Positions 1 to 7,922 of a stretch of 64,000 nucleotides of DNA are shown piece after piece (position 1 is the stretch's first letter; every line of letters begins with the position of its first letter). Origin of the DNA: JAGWRA01 sp035534615. Its GTDB lineage: Bacteria; Acidobacteriota; Vicinamibacteria; Vicinamibacterales; CAVVIG01. Location of the stretch: contig DATLRO010000061.1 in assembly GCA_035534615.1 (NCBI GenBank), positions 186,001-250,000 of the forward strand, given 5' to 3'. The position numbers and the translations under genes were made by a program. Below the pieces are notes generated by a model, which was not told where the DNA came from, ran no database searches, and worked only from the letters and a program-made list of their open reading frames with translations.

Positions 1-1045
1 CGAACGCCGGCAGCGCAACCCAGGCCGCTTCGAACGCCTCGAGCTGCGCCAGGGTGTCGGCGTCCCCTTCGAGCGCCGCGATCTGCTCGCAGAGCACGAG
101 ACGCGCTTCTATCTCGAGGCGCCGGCGTTCCACGGCCGCCTGCTCCGCGGCATGCCGGGCCAGCCGCTCGCGCACGGCGACGCACGCGGCGGCGAACCGG
201 TCGGCCAGATCCTCGTCCACGTCGGGGGCGAGCGCGCCCCAGTCGCCCTGCAGCCTGGCGAGCCGCTCGTCCAGGTGCTCCCAGTCGTCGCTGCGCAGCA
301 GGCCTTCGGCGGCGCGGCACAGGTCGAGCTGCTGATGGCGTCCGGCACCGGCGACGTCGGCCGGAGCCTCGAACGGCTCCGCGGCGGCGGCGGCCGACGC
401 CGCGCCGTCCAGCGCGCGCAGCATCGTCCGGGCCCGGCGCGCCACGATCTTCACGCGCGCGCGCGCGGCAATCGTCTCGAGCGCCTCGCGGTCCCGGATC
501 TGCTCGAGCGCGCCGAGCGCGACATCCTTGTGCTCGGTCTTGAGGGCGACGAGCGTCAGCTCGCCGGGGTCGGTGACGCGCGCGAGCGCCTCCAGGCGGA
601 TCGCCGCCTGCTGCGCCTGCCGGGCGACGGAGGCGACCGCGTGCTGATCCTCCAGCCGGGCGAGCGCGGCGCGCGCCAGCGCCTCCACCGGCGCGTCCTT
701 CGCCACGGCGGCCAGTTCGCGGGGGTCGGTCAGTTCCGTGAGGGCCGTGAGGCTGTCGGCGTCCGACAGCCCCTCGAACGCGCCGCACGCGATGTCGCGC
801 AGCATCGCCCGCGCCAGCTCGCGCACCCGCTCGTCGGTGTCGGCCGCGGCGACGGCGGCCAGCGGTCCGGCCTGCATCAGCTTGCCGACCGCCGTGCGCC
901 GCACGCGCGGATCGCCGTCCTCGCGGGCGATCGCCGCCAGCAGGTCCTGGTCGTCGAGCGGCAGCGCCTCGACCGCTGCCGCCCGGACCCCGGCGTCAGG
1001 ATGCCTCCAGGCCGGTTGTGATCGGAAGCGGTCGAGCAGCCCCAT
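1..1045 (-). CDS. DUF349 / HEAT-like repeat protein (3' end outside window)
   Basis: The reading frame is open on the minus strand from ATG at 1045 to the window edge, so the C-terminus is missing. The N-terminal ~150 residues are Ala/Leu-rich helical repeats of about 30 residues with recurring D-x-R-V-R turns (GDPRVRRTAV, TDERVRELAR), as in HEAT repeats. The region near the edge (DTLAQLEAFEAAW, WEHLDERLARLQGDW) resembles the coiled-coil DUF349 module, whose molecular role is not established. There is no signal peptide, so it is probably cytoplasmic. It starts 34 bp downstream of the peroxiredoxin stop on the same strand, which suggests one transcript. The family call rests on helical pattern and wording and is moderate. 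Confidence 0.7.
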   Translation of the reverse strand, partial: MGLLDRFRSQPAWRHPDAGVRAAAVEALPLDDQDLLAAIAREDGDPRVRRTAVGKLMQAGPLAAVAAADTDERVRELARAMLRDIACGAFEGLSDADSLTALTELTDPRELAAVAKDAPVEALARAALARLEDQHAVASVARQAQQAAIRLEALARVTDPGELTLVALKTEHKDVALGALEQIRDREALETIAARARVKIVARRARTMLRALDGAASAAAAAEPFEAPADVAGAGRHQQLDLCRAAEGLLRSDDWEHLDERLARLQGDWGALAPDVDEDLADRFAAACVAVRERLARHAAEQAAVERRRLEIEARLVLCEQIAALEGDADTLAQLEAFEAAWVALPAF

Positions 1046-1079
1046 AATCCGTGTCTCCTGCACTCCGCGGCCGGCCCGG

Positions 1080-1622
1080 TCAGGGCTTCGTCGGCACGCC
1101 GAGCTGTTTGAGATGCGCCGCCAGATCCGCGCCGGCCTCGGCGGGACTGACCTGCTTGTCGATATACAGAATCCTGCCGTCCGGCCCGATGTAGAACGTC
1201 CATCGCGCCGCCAGCGGCCGTTGATCGGTGACGACGCCGTACGCGCGGGCCACGGCCTTGCCCGGGTCGCTCAGCATCGGAAAATCGGCGCCTTCCTGTT
1301 CCGCGAACTTCCTGTTGGTCTCCGGCGTGTCGACACTGGCCATGAAGTACGCGACCTTGTAGTGCCGAATGACCTGACCGCTCGCCCGGAGCGATCGACC
1401 TTCGGCCGTTCACCCGCCGGTGAACGCCTTCGGGAACCAGGCGAGCACGACGGTCGTCCCCCGGTACTCCTCCAGGCTGTGCATCCGGTCGTCGGTGCCG
1501 GGCAGGTTGAACGGCGGCGCGGGATCGCCCGGCTTCAGTTCGGCCGGCGCCGCTCCCGGCGCGACCGCCAGGGCCGAGAGCATCAGCCCGAGGCCCGCGC
1601 ACCACGTCAGCACGGTTTTCAT
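1080..1622 (-). CDS. Exported peroxiredoxin (AhpC/TSA family), probable selenoprotein with Sec71 encoded by UGA
   Basis: Thioredoxin-fold peroxidase that would reduce peroxides outside the cytoplasm. The frame runs from ATG 1622, behind a strong AGGAGG ribosome site, to the stop at 1080-1082. It is interrupted only by TGA at 1410-1412, with no frameshift on either side. Reading through gives 180 residues: a signal peptide (1 to ~27, AGLGLMLSALAV core), then LKPGDPAPPFNLPG, then WFPKAFTGG-U-TAEGRSLR, then FMASVDTPETNRKFAEQ and WTFYIGPDGRI. In AhpC/TSA and BCP-type proteins the residue after FTxG is the peroxidatic Cys (F-T-P-G-C-T), so UGA falls exactly on the catalytic position. The Cys often found four residues later (CTxEC) is Gly here, giving a 1-Sec type enzyme. 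A SECIS-like hairpin follows the UGA. The alternative is a nonsense-mutated pseudogene, but the downstream half is conserved and in frame. Confidence 0.82.
1371..1400 (-). promoter_or_regulatory. Bacterial SECIS-like hairpin downstream of the UGA
   Basis: Counting from the base after TGA, nucleotides 14-21 (GATCGCTC) pair with 27-34 (GAGCGGTC), closing a five-base loop CGGGC. This gives eight pairs, one of them U-G. The stem extends by four more pairs (nucleotides 10-13 with 36-39, two of them wobble) if A35 is bulged. The loop begins 21 bases after the UGA and has G at its second position. Both features fit the published bacterial SECIS model (short apical loop with an early G, roughly 16-37 nt from UGA). 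Folding was done by hand. Confidence 0.6.
1410..1412 (-). other. In-frame UGA at the peroxidatic position, proposed selenocysteine codon
   Basis: TGA is codon 71 of the peroxiredoxin. It replaces the catalytic cysteine codon (TGC or TGT) by a single third-base difference. The sequence on both sides reads as one continuous peroxiredoxin domain in the same frame. Confidence 0.75.
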
Positions 1623-1736
1623 CGCTCGCCTCCTCCTGCGCTCCCCGCGGATCGGGATGGAGTCGCCCGCCGCCGCCAGCACGGCCGCAGGCGGCCGCCC
1701 GCGGCATGGGTTAACATTCCACAGGGACCATTGCCG

Positions 1737-2087
1737 ATGCAAGCAAACGCCGCCAGTCTCGCCGAAAGAGTTCGAAGCCGGACCATTCTCGTCGCCGCCA
1801 CCATCGCGGGAGTGATTGTACTGCTGCCGCTGGTCGTCATGGCCGACCGGACGCCGGAGCTCTTCAGTCCGGACACCGTCAACCGCCTCGACCTCTGGAT
1901 CATCCTGATGGCGCGGATCGCCGGTCCGTTCGGCGTGCCCGTGGGCCTGCTGGCCGCGTGGTTCGTGTACGCGAACGAGAAGTACCGCCAGGCGGTCCGC
2001 TGGCTGCTGCTGCCGGTCGTCTGGGGGGCCGTCTGCCTGGTCGCCGACCTGGTCGCGGCGCACTACGGTCCCTGGTACCTTCCCTGA
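1737..2087 (+). CDS. Small two-helix membrane protein, function unknown
   Basis: 116 residues from ATG 1737 (MQANAASLAERVRSR). Two or three hydrophobic stretches are visible: about residues 17-36 (TILVAATIAGVIVLLPLVVM), 52-73 (WIILMARIAGPFGVPVGLL) and 84-105 (WLLLPVVWGAVCLVADLVAA). A YANEKYRQ loop separates the last two. I recognise no domain. It is divergent from the peroxiredoxin (114 bp apart) and 13 bp upstream of the Nudix gene, so it probably shares that transcript. A longer frame extends upstream, but it would overlap the peroxiredoxin gene antisense and is not credible. Confidence 0.6.
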   Translation: MQANAASLAERVRSRTILVAATIAGVIVLLPLVVMADRTPELFSPDTVNRLDLWIILMARIAGPFGVPVGLLAAWFVYANEKYRQAVRWLLLPVVWGAVCLVADLVAAHYGPWYLP

Positions 2088-2100
2088 CGGGGCGCGGCGG

Positions 2101-2757
2101 GTGACCTTCGACGACTTCGAAGCGCAGGTCCGGCAGGCGCTCGCCGGGCCGCTGCCGGGCCTCACCGCGCAGCGCGCGCTGGCCCCGTGGCCCCGGCGCC
2201 CGCCGCCGCCCGCCGGCACGCCGCGGCGCGACGCCGCCGGCCTCCTCCTCCTCTATCCCGCGCCCGATCCGTCGCTCATTCTGACCGTGCGCACCCGGTC
2301 GCTGCCGCAGCACGGCGGCCAGGTGTCGCTGCCGGGCGGCGCCGTCGAACCGGGCGAGACGATCGCCGAGGCGGCGCTGCGCGAGGCGCGCGAGGAGATC
2401 GGCCTGGCGGACGAGGGCGTCCGCCTGCTCGGCGCCCTGACGCCGCTCGACATCGACGTCAGCCGCTTCCGGCTCCATCCGGTCGTCGGCGCCGCCTCCC
2501 GGCGTCCCGCGCTGGCGCCGGCCGCCGGCGAGGTCGAACGGATCCTCGAGGTGCCGGTGGCGCGACTGCGCGATCCCGACTGGTTCCGCCTCGAGCGGCG
2601 CTGGCGGCACGGCGCCCGGTTCTGGGTCCCGTCGTTCCACGTGGAGGGCGGGACGGTCTGGGGCGCGACCGCCATGGTGCTGGCGGAGTTCCTCTGGCTG
2701 ACCGGCTGGCGGCCGGCGCCCGGTGCGGGGGCGCCTCCGGACAGCCGGCAGGGGTGA
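2101..2757 (+). CDS. Nudix hydrolase, CoA pyrophosphatase type
   Basis: 218 residues from GTG 2101. The full Nudix box lies at residues 80-102 (G-x5-E-x7-R-E-A-R-E-E-I-G-L), carrying the Mg-binding glutamates. The preceding LPQHGGQVSLPGG (68-80) is the UPF0035 signature of CoA pyrophosphatases of the NudL/YeaB group, which cleave CoA to 3',5'-ADP and phosphopantetheine. Those enzymes are usually about 190-220 residues, matching this length. The protein is cytoplasmic with no signal. It follows a small membrane-protein gene by 13 bp. Substrate assignment is from the family signature only; other acyl-CoA or nucleotide substrates are possible. Confidence 0.85.
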   Translation: MTFDDFEAQVRQALAGPLPGLTAQRALAPWPRRPPPPAGTPRRDAAGLLLLYPAPDPSLILTVRTRSLPQHGGQVSLPGGAVEPGETIAEAALREAREEIGLADEGVRLLGALTPLDIDVSRFRLHPVVGAASRRPALAPAAGEVERILEVPVARLRDPDWFRLERRWRHGARFWVPSFHVEGGTVWGATAMVLAEFLWLTGWRPAPGAGAPPDSRQG

Positions 2758-2860
2758 TCGCCGGATTCTGCAGATTCTGCACGGCCGCGCCGGCACTCGG
2801 CACGAATCCGGCCGTGGCTGCGGCCAAACTCCGTCGGATATTGCTGAATGGCGTTCTGAA

Positions 2861-2875
2861 CGTGCATAATGCACG
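2861..2875. promoter_or_regulatory. 15-bp near-perfect palindrome upstream of glutamine synthetase
   Basis: CGTGCATAATGCACG is symmetric except for its central base and lies about 87 bp before the glnN start, in a short AT-richer patch. Its size and position fit a dimeric regulator site. It does not match the NtrC (TGCACC-N5-GGTGCA), GlnR or NtcA consensus sequences, so the binding protein is unknown. Confidence 0.35.
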
Positions 2876-2961
2876 TCAGGCAGGGGTCTCCTGCCGGGCG
2901 CGGAGGGCATCGAGGCGAGGTCGGGTCCGGTCGATGGACACGAGAAAGGACAGGGCGAGGA

Positions 2962-5139
2962 ATGGGTTCTGCGGTGATGCGTGACGCCATCGAGGGGATC
3001 AGGAACTGGTATGTCACCGAAGGGCGCGCGGCGGGGACCGAGCCGCACGTGAGCGCGGTCTTCGGCGAGCGCGTGTTCAACGACGAGGTGCAGCGGGCAC
3101 GGCTGCCGAAGTCGGTGTACCGCGCGCTGCGGCGGACGATCACCCGCGGGGAGCCGATCGATCTGTCGGTGGCCGACACGATTGCGACGGCGATGAAGGA
3201 CTGGGCCGTCGAGCACGGCGCCACGCACTACACGCACTGGTTCCAGCCGCTGACCGGCATCACGGCCGAGAAGCACGACTCCTTTCTCTCGCCGACGCCG
3301 GACGGCCGGGCGGTCGCGGAGTTCAACGGGAAGGAACTGATCCAGGGCGAGCCGGACGCGTCGAGCTTTCCGTCGGGCGGCATGCGCTCGACGTTCGAGG
3401 CGCGCGGCTACACGGCGTGGGATCCGACGAGCCCGCCGTGGCTGCTGGTGAGCGGCAAGGCGGTCACGCTGGTCATTCCGACGGCGTTCGTGAGCTGGAC
3501 GGGCGAGGCGCTCGACAAGAAGACGCCGCTGCTCCGCTCGATGGAGGCGCTGTCGCGGCAGGCGGTGCGCATCCTGCGGCTGTTCGGGTCGCCGTCCGAG
3601 CGGGTGGTGACCACGTGCGGGCCGGAGCAGGAGTACTTCCTGATCGACCGCTACTTCTATCTGAACCGGCCCGATCTCATCAACGCCGGCCGGACGCTGT
3701 TCGGGGCGCGGCCGCCGAAGGGCCAGGAGCTGGAGGACCAGTACTTCGGCGCCATCCCGGAGCGCGTGATGGCGCTGATGTCGGAGGTCGAGACGGAGCT
3801 GTACCGCTGCGGCGTGCCGGTGAAGACGCGCCACAACGAGGTGGCGCCGAGCCAGTACGAGGTCGCGCCGGTCTTCGAGAACGCGAACGTCGCGACCGAC
3901 CATCAGATGATGACGATGGAGGCGCTGCGGCGGCTGGCGCCGAAATACGGGCTCGCGTGCCTGCTCCACGAGAAGCCGTTCGCCGGCGTCAACGGCTCCG
4001 GCAAGCACCTCAACTGGAGCATGAGCGACGACCAGGGCAACAACCTGCTCAACCCGGGCGACACGCCGCACGACAACATGCAGTTCCTGGTCTTCTGCGC
4101 GGCGGTGCTGCGCGCGGTCGACACGTGGCAGGGCCTGCTGCGCATGAGCATCGCCAGCGCCGGCAACGACCACCGGCTGGGCGCCAACGAGGCGCCGCCG
4201 GCCATCCTGTCGATCTTCCTCGGCGACATGCTCACCGACATCTTCGCGCAGATCGAGACGGGCCGCGCGAAGACGACCAAGCAGGGGGGCGTCCTCGACA
4301 CCGGCGTCCTGGTGCTGCCGAAGCTGCCGCGCGACCCGGGCGACCGGAACCGGACGAGCCCGTTCGCGTTCACCGGCGCGAAGTTCGAGTTCCGCGCCGT
4401 GTCGGCCAACCAGAGCATCGGCTTCCCGAACATCGCGCTGAACACGGCCGTCGCCGACTCGCTGGACAAGACGGCGACGGAGCTCGAAAAGGCGATGCAG
4501 GGCGGCAAGTCGCTCGAAGAGGCGGTCTACGTCGTCCTGCGCGCGATCATCAAGGATCACAAGCGGATCATCTTCAACGGCAACGGCTACGCGCCCGAGT
4601 GGGAGAAGGAGGCGGCGAAGCGGGGCCTGCTGAACCTGAAGAACACCGTCGATGCGCTGCCCGAACTGATGAAGCCGCCCGTCGTGGCGATCTTCGAGAA
4701 GCACAAGGTCCTGAACGAGCGGGAGCTGCACGCCCGGTACGAGATCAACCTGGAAACCTACGTCAAGACGATCAACGTCGAGGCCCAGCTCATGACGCTG
4801 CTGGCCAACCGCTACATCCTGCCGGCCGCGATCCGCTACCAGACCGAGGTCGCGGCGAGCGTGACGGCGGTGAAGGCGGCCGGCGGCACGAGCCGGGAGG
4901 GCAAGAAGCTGCTCACCCAGCTCACCGGCCTGGTCGATGAGCTGAGGCGCCGCACCGACGCGCTCGCCGGCCTGCTCGAGCACACCGAGGCGTCGGCCAT
5001 CAAGCACGCGAAGCACACGCGCGACCACGTCGTCCCGGCGATGGCCGCACTGCGGGAATCGGGCGACGCGCTGGAGCTGGTCTGCCCGCACGAGTACTGG
5101 CCGCTGCCGACCTACCGCGAGATGCTGTTCGTGAAGTAA
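2962..5139 (+). CDS. glnN: Glutamine synthetase type III
   Basis: Condenses glutamate and ammonia with ATP to glutamine. At 725 residues it has the usual GSIII length (about 700-730, against ~470 for GSI). ATG 2962 is preceded by GGGCGAGG; upstream in-frame codons are low in family character. Visible signatures include FPSGGMRSTFEARGYTAWD near residues 140-160, the catalytic GPEQEYFL with E222/E224, KTRHNEVAPSQYE, KPFAGVNGSGKHLNW (from about 338) and ANQSIGFPNI. The C-terminal part carries the YEINLETY and HEYWPLPTYREM segments typical of GSIII. It stands alone as a transcription unit, with a palindrome upstream and a strong hairpin downstream. No PII or amt gene is adjacent. Confidence 0.97.
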   Translation: MGSAVMRDAIEGIRNWYVTEGRAAGTEPHVSAVFGERVFNDEVQRARLPKSVYRALRRTITRGEPIDLSVADTIATAMKDWAVEHGATHYTHWFQPLTGITAEKHDSFLSPTPDGRAVAEFNGKELIQGEPDASSFPSGGMRSTFEARGYTAWDPTSPPWLLVSGKAVTLVIPTAFVSWTGEALDKKTPLLRSMEALSRQAVRILRLFGSPSERVVTTCGPEQEYFLIDRYFYLNRPDLINAGRTLFGARPPKGQELEDQYFGAIPERVMALMSEVETELYRCGVPVKTRHNEVAPSQYEVAPVFENANVATDHQMMTMEALRRLAPKYGLACLLHEKPFAGVNGSGKHLNWSMSDDQGNNLLNPGDTPHDNMQFLVFCAAVLRAVDTWQGLLRMSIASAGNDHRLGANEAPPAILSIFLGDMLTDIFAQIETGRAKTTKQGGVLDTGVLVLPKLPRDPGDRNRTSPFAFTGAKFEFRAVSANQSIGFPNIALNTAVADSLDKTATELEKAMQGGKSLEEAVYVVLRAIIKDHKRIIFNGNGYAPEWEKEAAKRGLLNLKNTVDALPELMKPPVVAIFEKHKVLNERELHARYEINLETYVKTINVEAQLMTLLANRYILPAAIRYQTEVAASVTAVKAAGGTSREGKKLLTQLTGLVDELRRRTDALAGLLEHTEASAIKHAKHTRDHVVPAMAALRESGDALELVCPHEYWPLPTYREMLFVK

Positions 5140-5145
5140 GACGGG

Positions 5146-5174
5146 GCGACGGGCGGGGCGCACCCGCCCGTCGC
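5146..5174 (+). terminator. 12-bp hairpin after glnN
   Basis: GCGACGGGCGGG (5146-5157) and its exact complement (5163-5174) flank a five-base loop, starting 6 bp after the glnN stop. There is no clean T-run, only a T-richer tail (ATTCTTCGGCATTGTT). It is therefore an intrinsic-like terminator or an mRNA 3'-end stabiliser. Confidence 0.55.
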
Positions 5175-5241
5175 GGTCCGTCGGCATTCTTCGGCATTGT
5201 TCAGTCCGCATGGGGCCCCACCCCCAGGCGTTGCCGTCGCT

Positions 5242-5275
5242 CACGCTCCGGATCCTGATGCCGGCGCTGTGGCCG
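5242..5275 (+). repeat. 34-bp direct repeat, copy 1
   Basis: Begins CACGCTCCGG and continues ATCCTGATGCCGGCGC. It matches copy 2 at 5314-5348 apart from one inserted T and one C/T change. The copies are 72 bp apart (start to start), both on the plus strand, upstream of parC. Confidence 0.75.
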
Positions 5276-5313
5276 CCCGCGCGGCGGTCGCTCTGTGTAA
5301 TGCCGGTTCCGAC

Positions 5314-5348
5314 CACGCTCCGGTATCCTGATGCCGGCGCCGTGGCCG
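5314..5348 (+). repeat. 35-bp direct repeat, copy 2
   Basis: Same unit as 5242-5275 with one extra T after CACGCTCCGG and GCGCCGTGG in place of GCGCTGTGG. It lies about 140 bp before the parC start. Confidence 0.75.
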
Positions 5349-5443
5349 GCTGGACAGGCAATCCGCGGGGGCCCCGCGTCGGCCCGCGCTCTTCGGGCGC
5401 CGAGTCCCGATCGCCCGATCTTCTCGCATCGCCTCCCGCATCG

Positions 5444-5449
5444 TAGAAT
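5444..5449 (+). promoter_or_regulatory. Candidate -10 box of parC
   Basis: TAGAAT lies 40 bp upstream of the parC start, with a weak -35-like TTCTCG 17 bp before it. It is one of the few AT-rich hexamers in a very GC-rich intergenic region. Confidence 0.35.
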
Positions 5450-5489
5450 CTGAGCGGGTTCAACCGTCAGATCTCCGGAGTGCCTCGTC

Positions 5490-7922
5490 TTGGCCAAACG
5501 CAGAAAGCCGTCCGCCGATCGCTCGCTGTTCGATGACGAGGGCGTCCCCGTCGCCCCAGCGCCGCCCGCAGGGCCGCCGCCCGCCGGGCCGCCGCCGGGC
5601 GGGCCGTCCACGACGGTCGTTCCGCTGCACGAGGCGGCGCAGTCGCGCTACCTGAATTACGCGCTGTCGGTCATCACGGCGCGGGCGCTCCCCGACGTGC
5701 GGGACGGCCTCAAGCCGGTGCAGCGCCGGATCCTCTACACGATGTGGCAGCAGAACCTGACGGCCGACGCCAAGCACCGCAAGTGCGCGAAGGTGGTCGG
5801 CGACGTCATGGGCAGCTATCACCCGCACGGCGACGCGGCGCTGTACGAGACGCTGGTCCGGATGGCGCAGCCGTTCTCGCTGCGCTATCCGCTCGTGGAC
5901 GGCTCGGGCAATTTCGGATCGCTCGACGGCGACAGCGCCGCGGCCATGCGCTACACGGAGTGCCGGCTGGCGCGGATCAGCGACGAGCTGCTGACGGAGA
6001 TCGAGCAGCAGACGGTGGCGTTCCGGCCGAACTACGACGGCACGAAGACCGAGCCGGTGGTGCTGCCCGCGCGCCTGCCGAACCTGCTCGTCAACGGCGC
6101 GACCGGCATCGCCGTCGGGATGGCGACCAACATCCCGCCGCACAACCTGGGCGAGGTCTGCACGGCGCTCGTCAAGCTGCTCGACAACGAGGACCTGACC
6201 AGCGCCCAGCTCTGCCGGTTCATCAAAGGTCCCGATTTTCCGACCGGCGGTCAGATCCTCAACGCGCCGGACGAGCTGAAGGAGATCTACAAGACCGGCA
6301 GCGGCTCGATCCGGCTGCGCGCCACCTGGGAGGACGGGCCGTCGACCCGCTCGGGCCGCACGGTCTACGTGACCAGCATTCCCTACACGGTGAACAAGGC
6401 CACCCTGGTCGAGCAGATCGCCGACATCATCGTGAGCCGCAAGCTGCCGCCGCTCGTCAACGTCACCGATCTCTCGACCGACGACGTCCGGATCGCGCTG
6501 GAGCTCCGGAAGGACGCCGACGACGGGATGGTGATGGCGTATCTGTGCCGCCACACCGCGCTGCAGATCAACTTCGCCGTCAACCTGACCTGTCTCATCC
6601 CGACCGAGAACCCGGAGGTCGGGCGGCCCGAGCGGCTCGACCTGCACCAGATCCTCTGGCACTTCCTCCATTTCCGGCTCGACGTCGTGACGCGCCGGCT
6701 GGAGCACGAGCTGGAGGCGCTCAGGAAGCGGATCCACGTGCTCGAAGGCTTCGAGAAGGTCTTCGATGCGCTCGACGAGATCCTGCGGATCATCCGCAAG
6801 TCGGACGGCAAGGCCGACTCGGCGGAGCAGATCATGAAGCGCTTCGACCTGGACGCCGAGCAGGCCGACGCCATCCTGGAGCTCAAGCTGTACCGGCTGG
6901 CCCGGCTCGAGATCCTGGTCGTGCAGAACGAGCTGGCCGAGCGGCGCAAGCGGGCGCGGCAGATCGGCGGGCTCCTGAAGGACGAGGCGAGCCGCTGGCG
7001 GCTGGTGCGCGACGAGATCGAGGAGATCCAGCGGACCTACGGGCCCGCGAAGACCGATCCGCGCCGCACGCGGATCGGCAGCGACGCGGGCGAGGTCGCC
7101 TACACCGCGGACGACTTCATCGTCGAGGAAGACAACGTCGTGATCGTGTCGCGCGACGGCTGGGTGAAGCGGCAGAAGGAGGTGCGCGACCTGGCGTCGA
7201 CGCGCCTGCGCGAAGGCGACGCCGCGCTCGCCGCGCTGGCCGGGAGCACGCGGGCGACGGTCGCCTTCTTCACCAACTTCGGCACGGCTTACACCTGCCG
7301 GATCACCGACATCCCGGCCTCGACCGGATACGGCGAGCCGATCCAGCGGCTGTTCAAGTTCCGCGACGGCGAGCAGATCGTCGCCGCCTTCAGCCTGGAT
7401 CCGCGGGTCGCGGGCGACATCACGCCGGCCCGCGCCGACCGGACGCCGCCGGTGCACGCGCTCGCCGTGACGAGCGACGGGTACAGCCTGCGCTTCGGCC
7501 TCGAGCCGTTCCTCGAGCCGAGCACGCGCACCGGCCGGCGGTTCGCCAGGCCGGCCGACGGCGCCGAGATCGTCGGCGTGGCGAAGGTGACGGGCGATGA
7601 GGTGGTCATCGCCGTCACGCGGCAGGCACGGGCGATCCTCTGCAGGGCCGAGGACGTGAACTACCTGTCCGGCCCCGGACGCGGCGTGATGCTGATCAAG
7701 CTGACGGCGCCGGACGACCGGGTGCTGGGGTTCGTCGCCTCGACCGGCGACCGCGATCTGCTGACCGTGGAAACCAGCCGCGGCGCGACCCAGAACGTCA
7801 GCACGGCCAGGTACGAAGTGACCGGCCGCGGCGGCCGGGGGCGCGAGCTGCTGCAGCGCGGCCAGTTCACCCGGGTCGTCTGGCCGGCCGTCGAGGCGCC
7901 GCCGCCGCTGACCACGGGGTGA
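5490..7922 (+). CDS. parC: DNA topoisomerase IV subunit A (type IIA topoisomerase, ParC/GyrA family)
   Basis: Breaks and rejoins DNA through an active-site tyrosine, partnering the ParE encoded 4.5 kb downstream. 810 residues from TTG 5490, 10 bp after GGAG; no better ATG exists before the conserved domain. The first 40 residues are a Pro/Ala/Gly-rich tail. The winged-helix core follows with RALPDVRDGLKPVQRRIL, SYHPHGDAALYETLVRMAQ and AAMRYTECRL (Tyr155 catalytic). A long coiled-coil stretch (~395-510) leads to a C-terminal beta-pinwheel starting near EEDNVVIVSRDGWVKRQ. There is no canonical GyrA box in the first blade, which favours ParC over GyrA. An RGGRGR run at 780-785 in the last blade is a partial match and is noted as a finding. 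Confidence 0.92.
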   Translation: MAKRRKPSADRSLFDDEGVPVAPAPPAGPPPAGPPPGGPSTTVVPLHEAAQSRYLNYALSVITARALPDVRDGLKPVQRRILYTMWQQNLTADAKHRKCAKVVGDVMGSYHPHGDAALYETLVRMAQPFSLRYPLVDGSGNFGSLDGDSAAAMRYTECRLARISDELLTEIEQQTVAFRPNYDGTKTEPVVLPARLPNLLVNGATGIAVGMATNIPPHNLGEVCTALVKLLDNEDLTSAQLCRFIKGPDFPTGGQILNAPDELKEIYKTGSGSIRLRATWEDGPSTRSGRTVYVTSIPYTVNKATLVEQIADIIVSRKLPPLVNVTDLSTDDVRIALELRKDADDGMVMAYLCRHTALQINFAVNLTCLIPTENPEVGRPERLDLHQILWHFLHFRLDVVTRRLEHELEALRKRIHVLEGFEKVFDALDEILRIIRKSDGKADSAEQIMKRFDLDAEQADAILELKLYRLARLEILVVQNELAERRKRARQIGGLLKDEASRWRLVRDEIEEIQRTYGPAKTDPRRTRIGSDAGEVAYTADDFIVEEDNVVIVSRDGWVKRQKEVRDLASTRLREGDAALAALAGSTRATVAFFTNFGTAYTCRITDIPASTGYGEPIQRLFKFRDGEQIVAAFSLDPRVAGDITPARADRTPPVHALAVTSDGYSLRFGLEPFLEPSTRTGRRFARPADGAEIVGVAKVTGDEVVIAVTRQARAILCRAEDVNYLSGPGRGVMLIKLTAPDDRVLGFVASTGDRDLLTVETSRGATQNVSTARYEVTGRGGRGRELLQRGQFTRVVWPAVEAPPPLTTG

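Larger units (their letters stand above)
5175..5489. other. Intergenic region between glnN and parC
   Basis: No convincing gene is present. The stretch contains two copies of a 34/35-bp direct repeat and a TAGAAT -10-like box before parC. Hexamer use and stop density give no support for a short protein. Confidence 0.6.

Noticed and set aside
1080..1412. Peroxiredoxin read as a separate short gene starting at 1343 plus a truncated upstream gene
   Set aside because: Both pieces are one frame of one domain. The downstream piece would lack the first half of the fold and has no ribosome site.
2848..2870. Sigma-54 promoter before glnN
   Set aside because: TGGCG and a later GC dinucleotide are present, but the GG-to-GC spacing is 12 rather than 10 bases.
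1900..5463. Very long minus-strand frame opposite the Nudix and glnN genes
   Set aside because: Arg/Pro/Ala-rich with no domain; a GC-bias shadow of real plus-strand genes. The same holds for long antisense frames opposite the S9/parE, parC and TamB-BamA regions.
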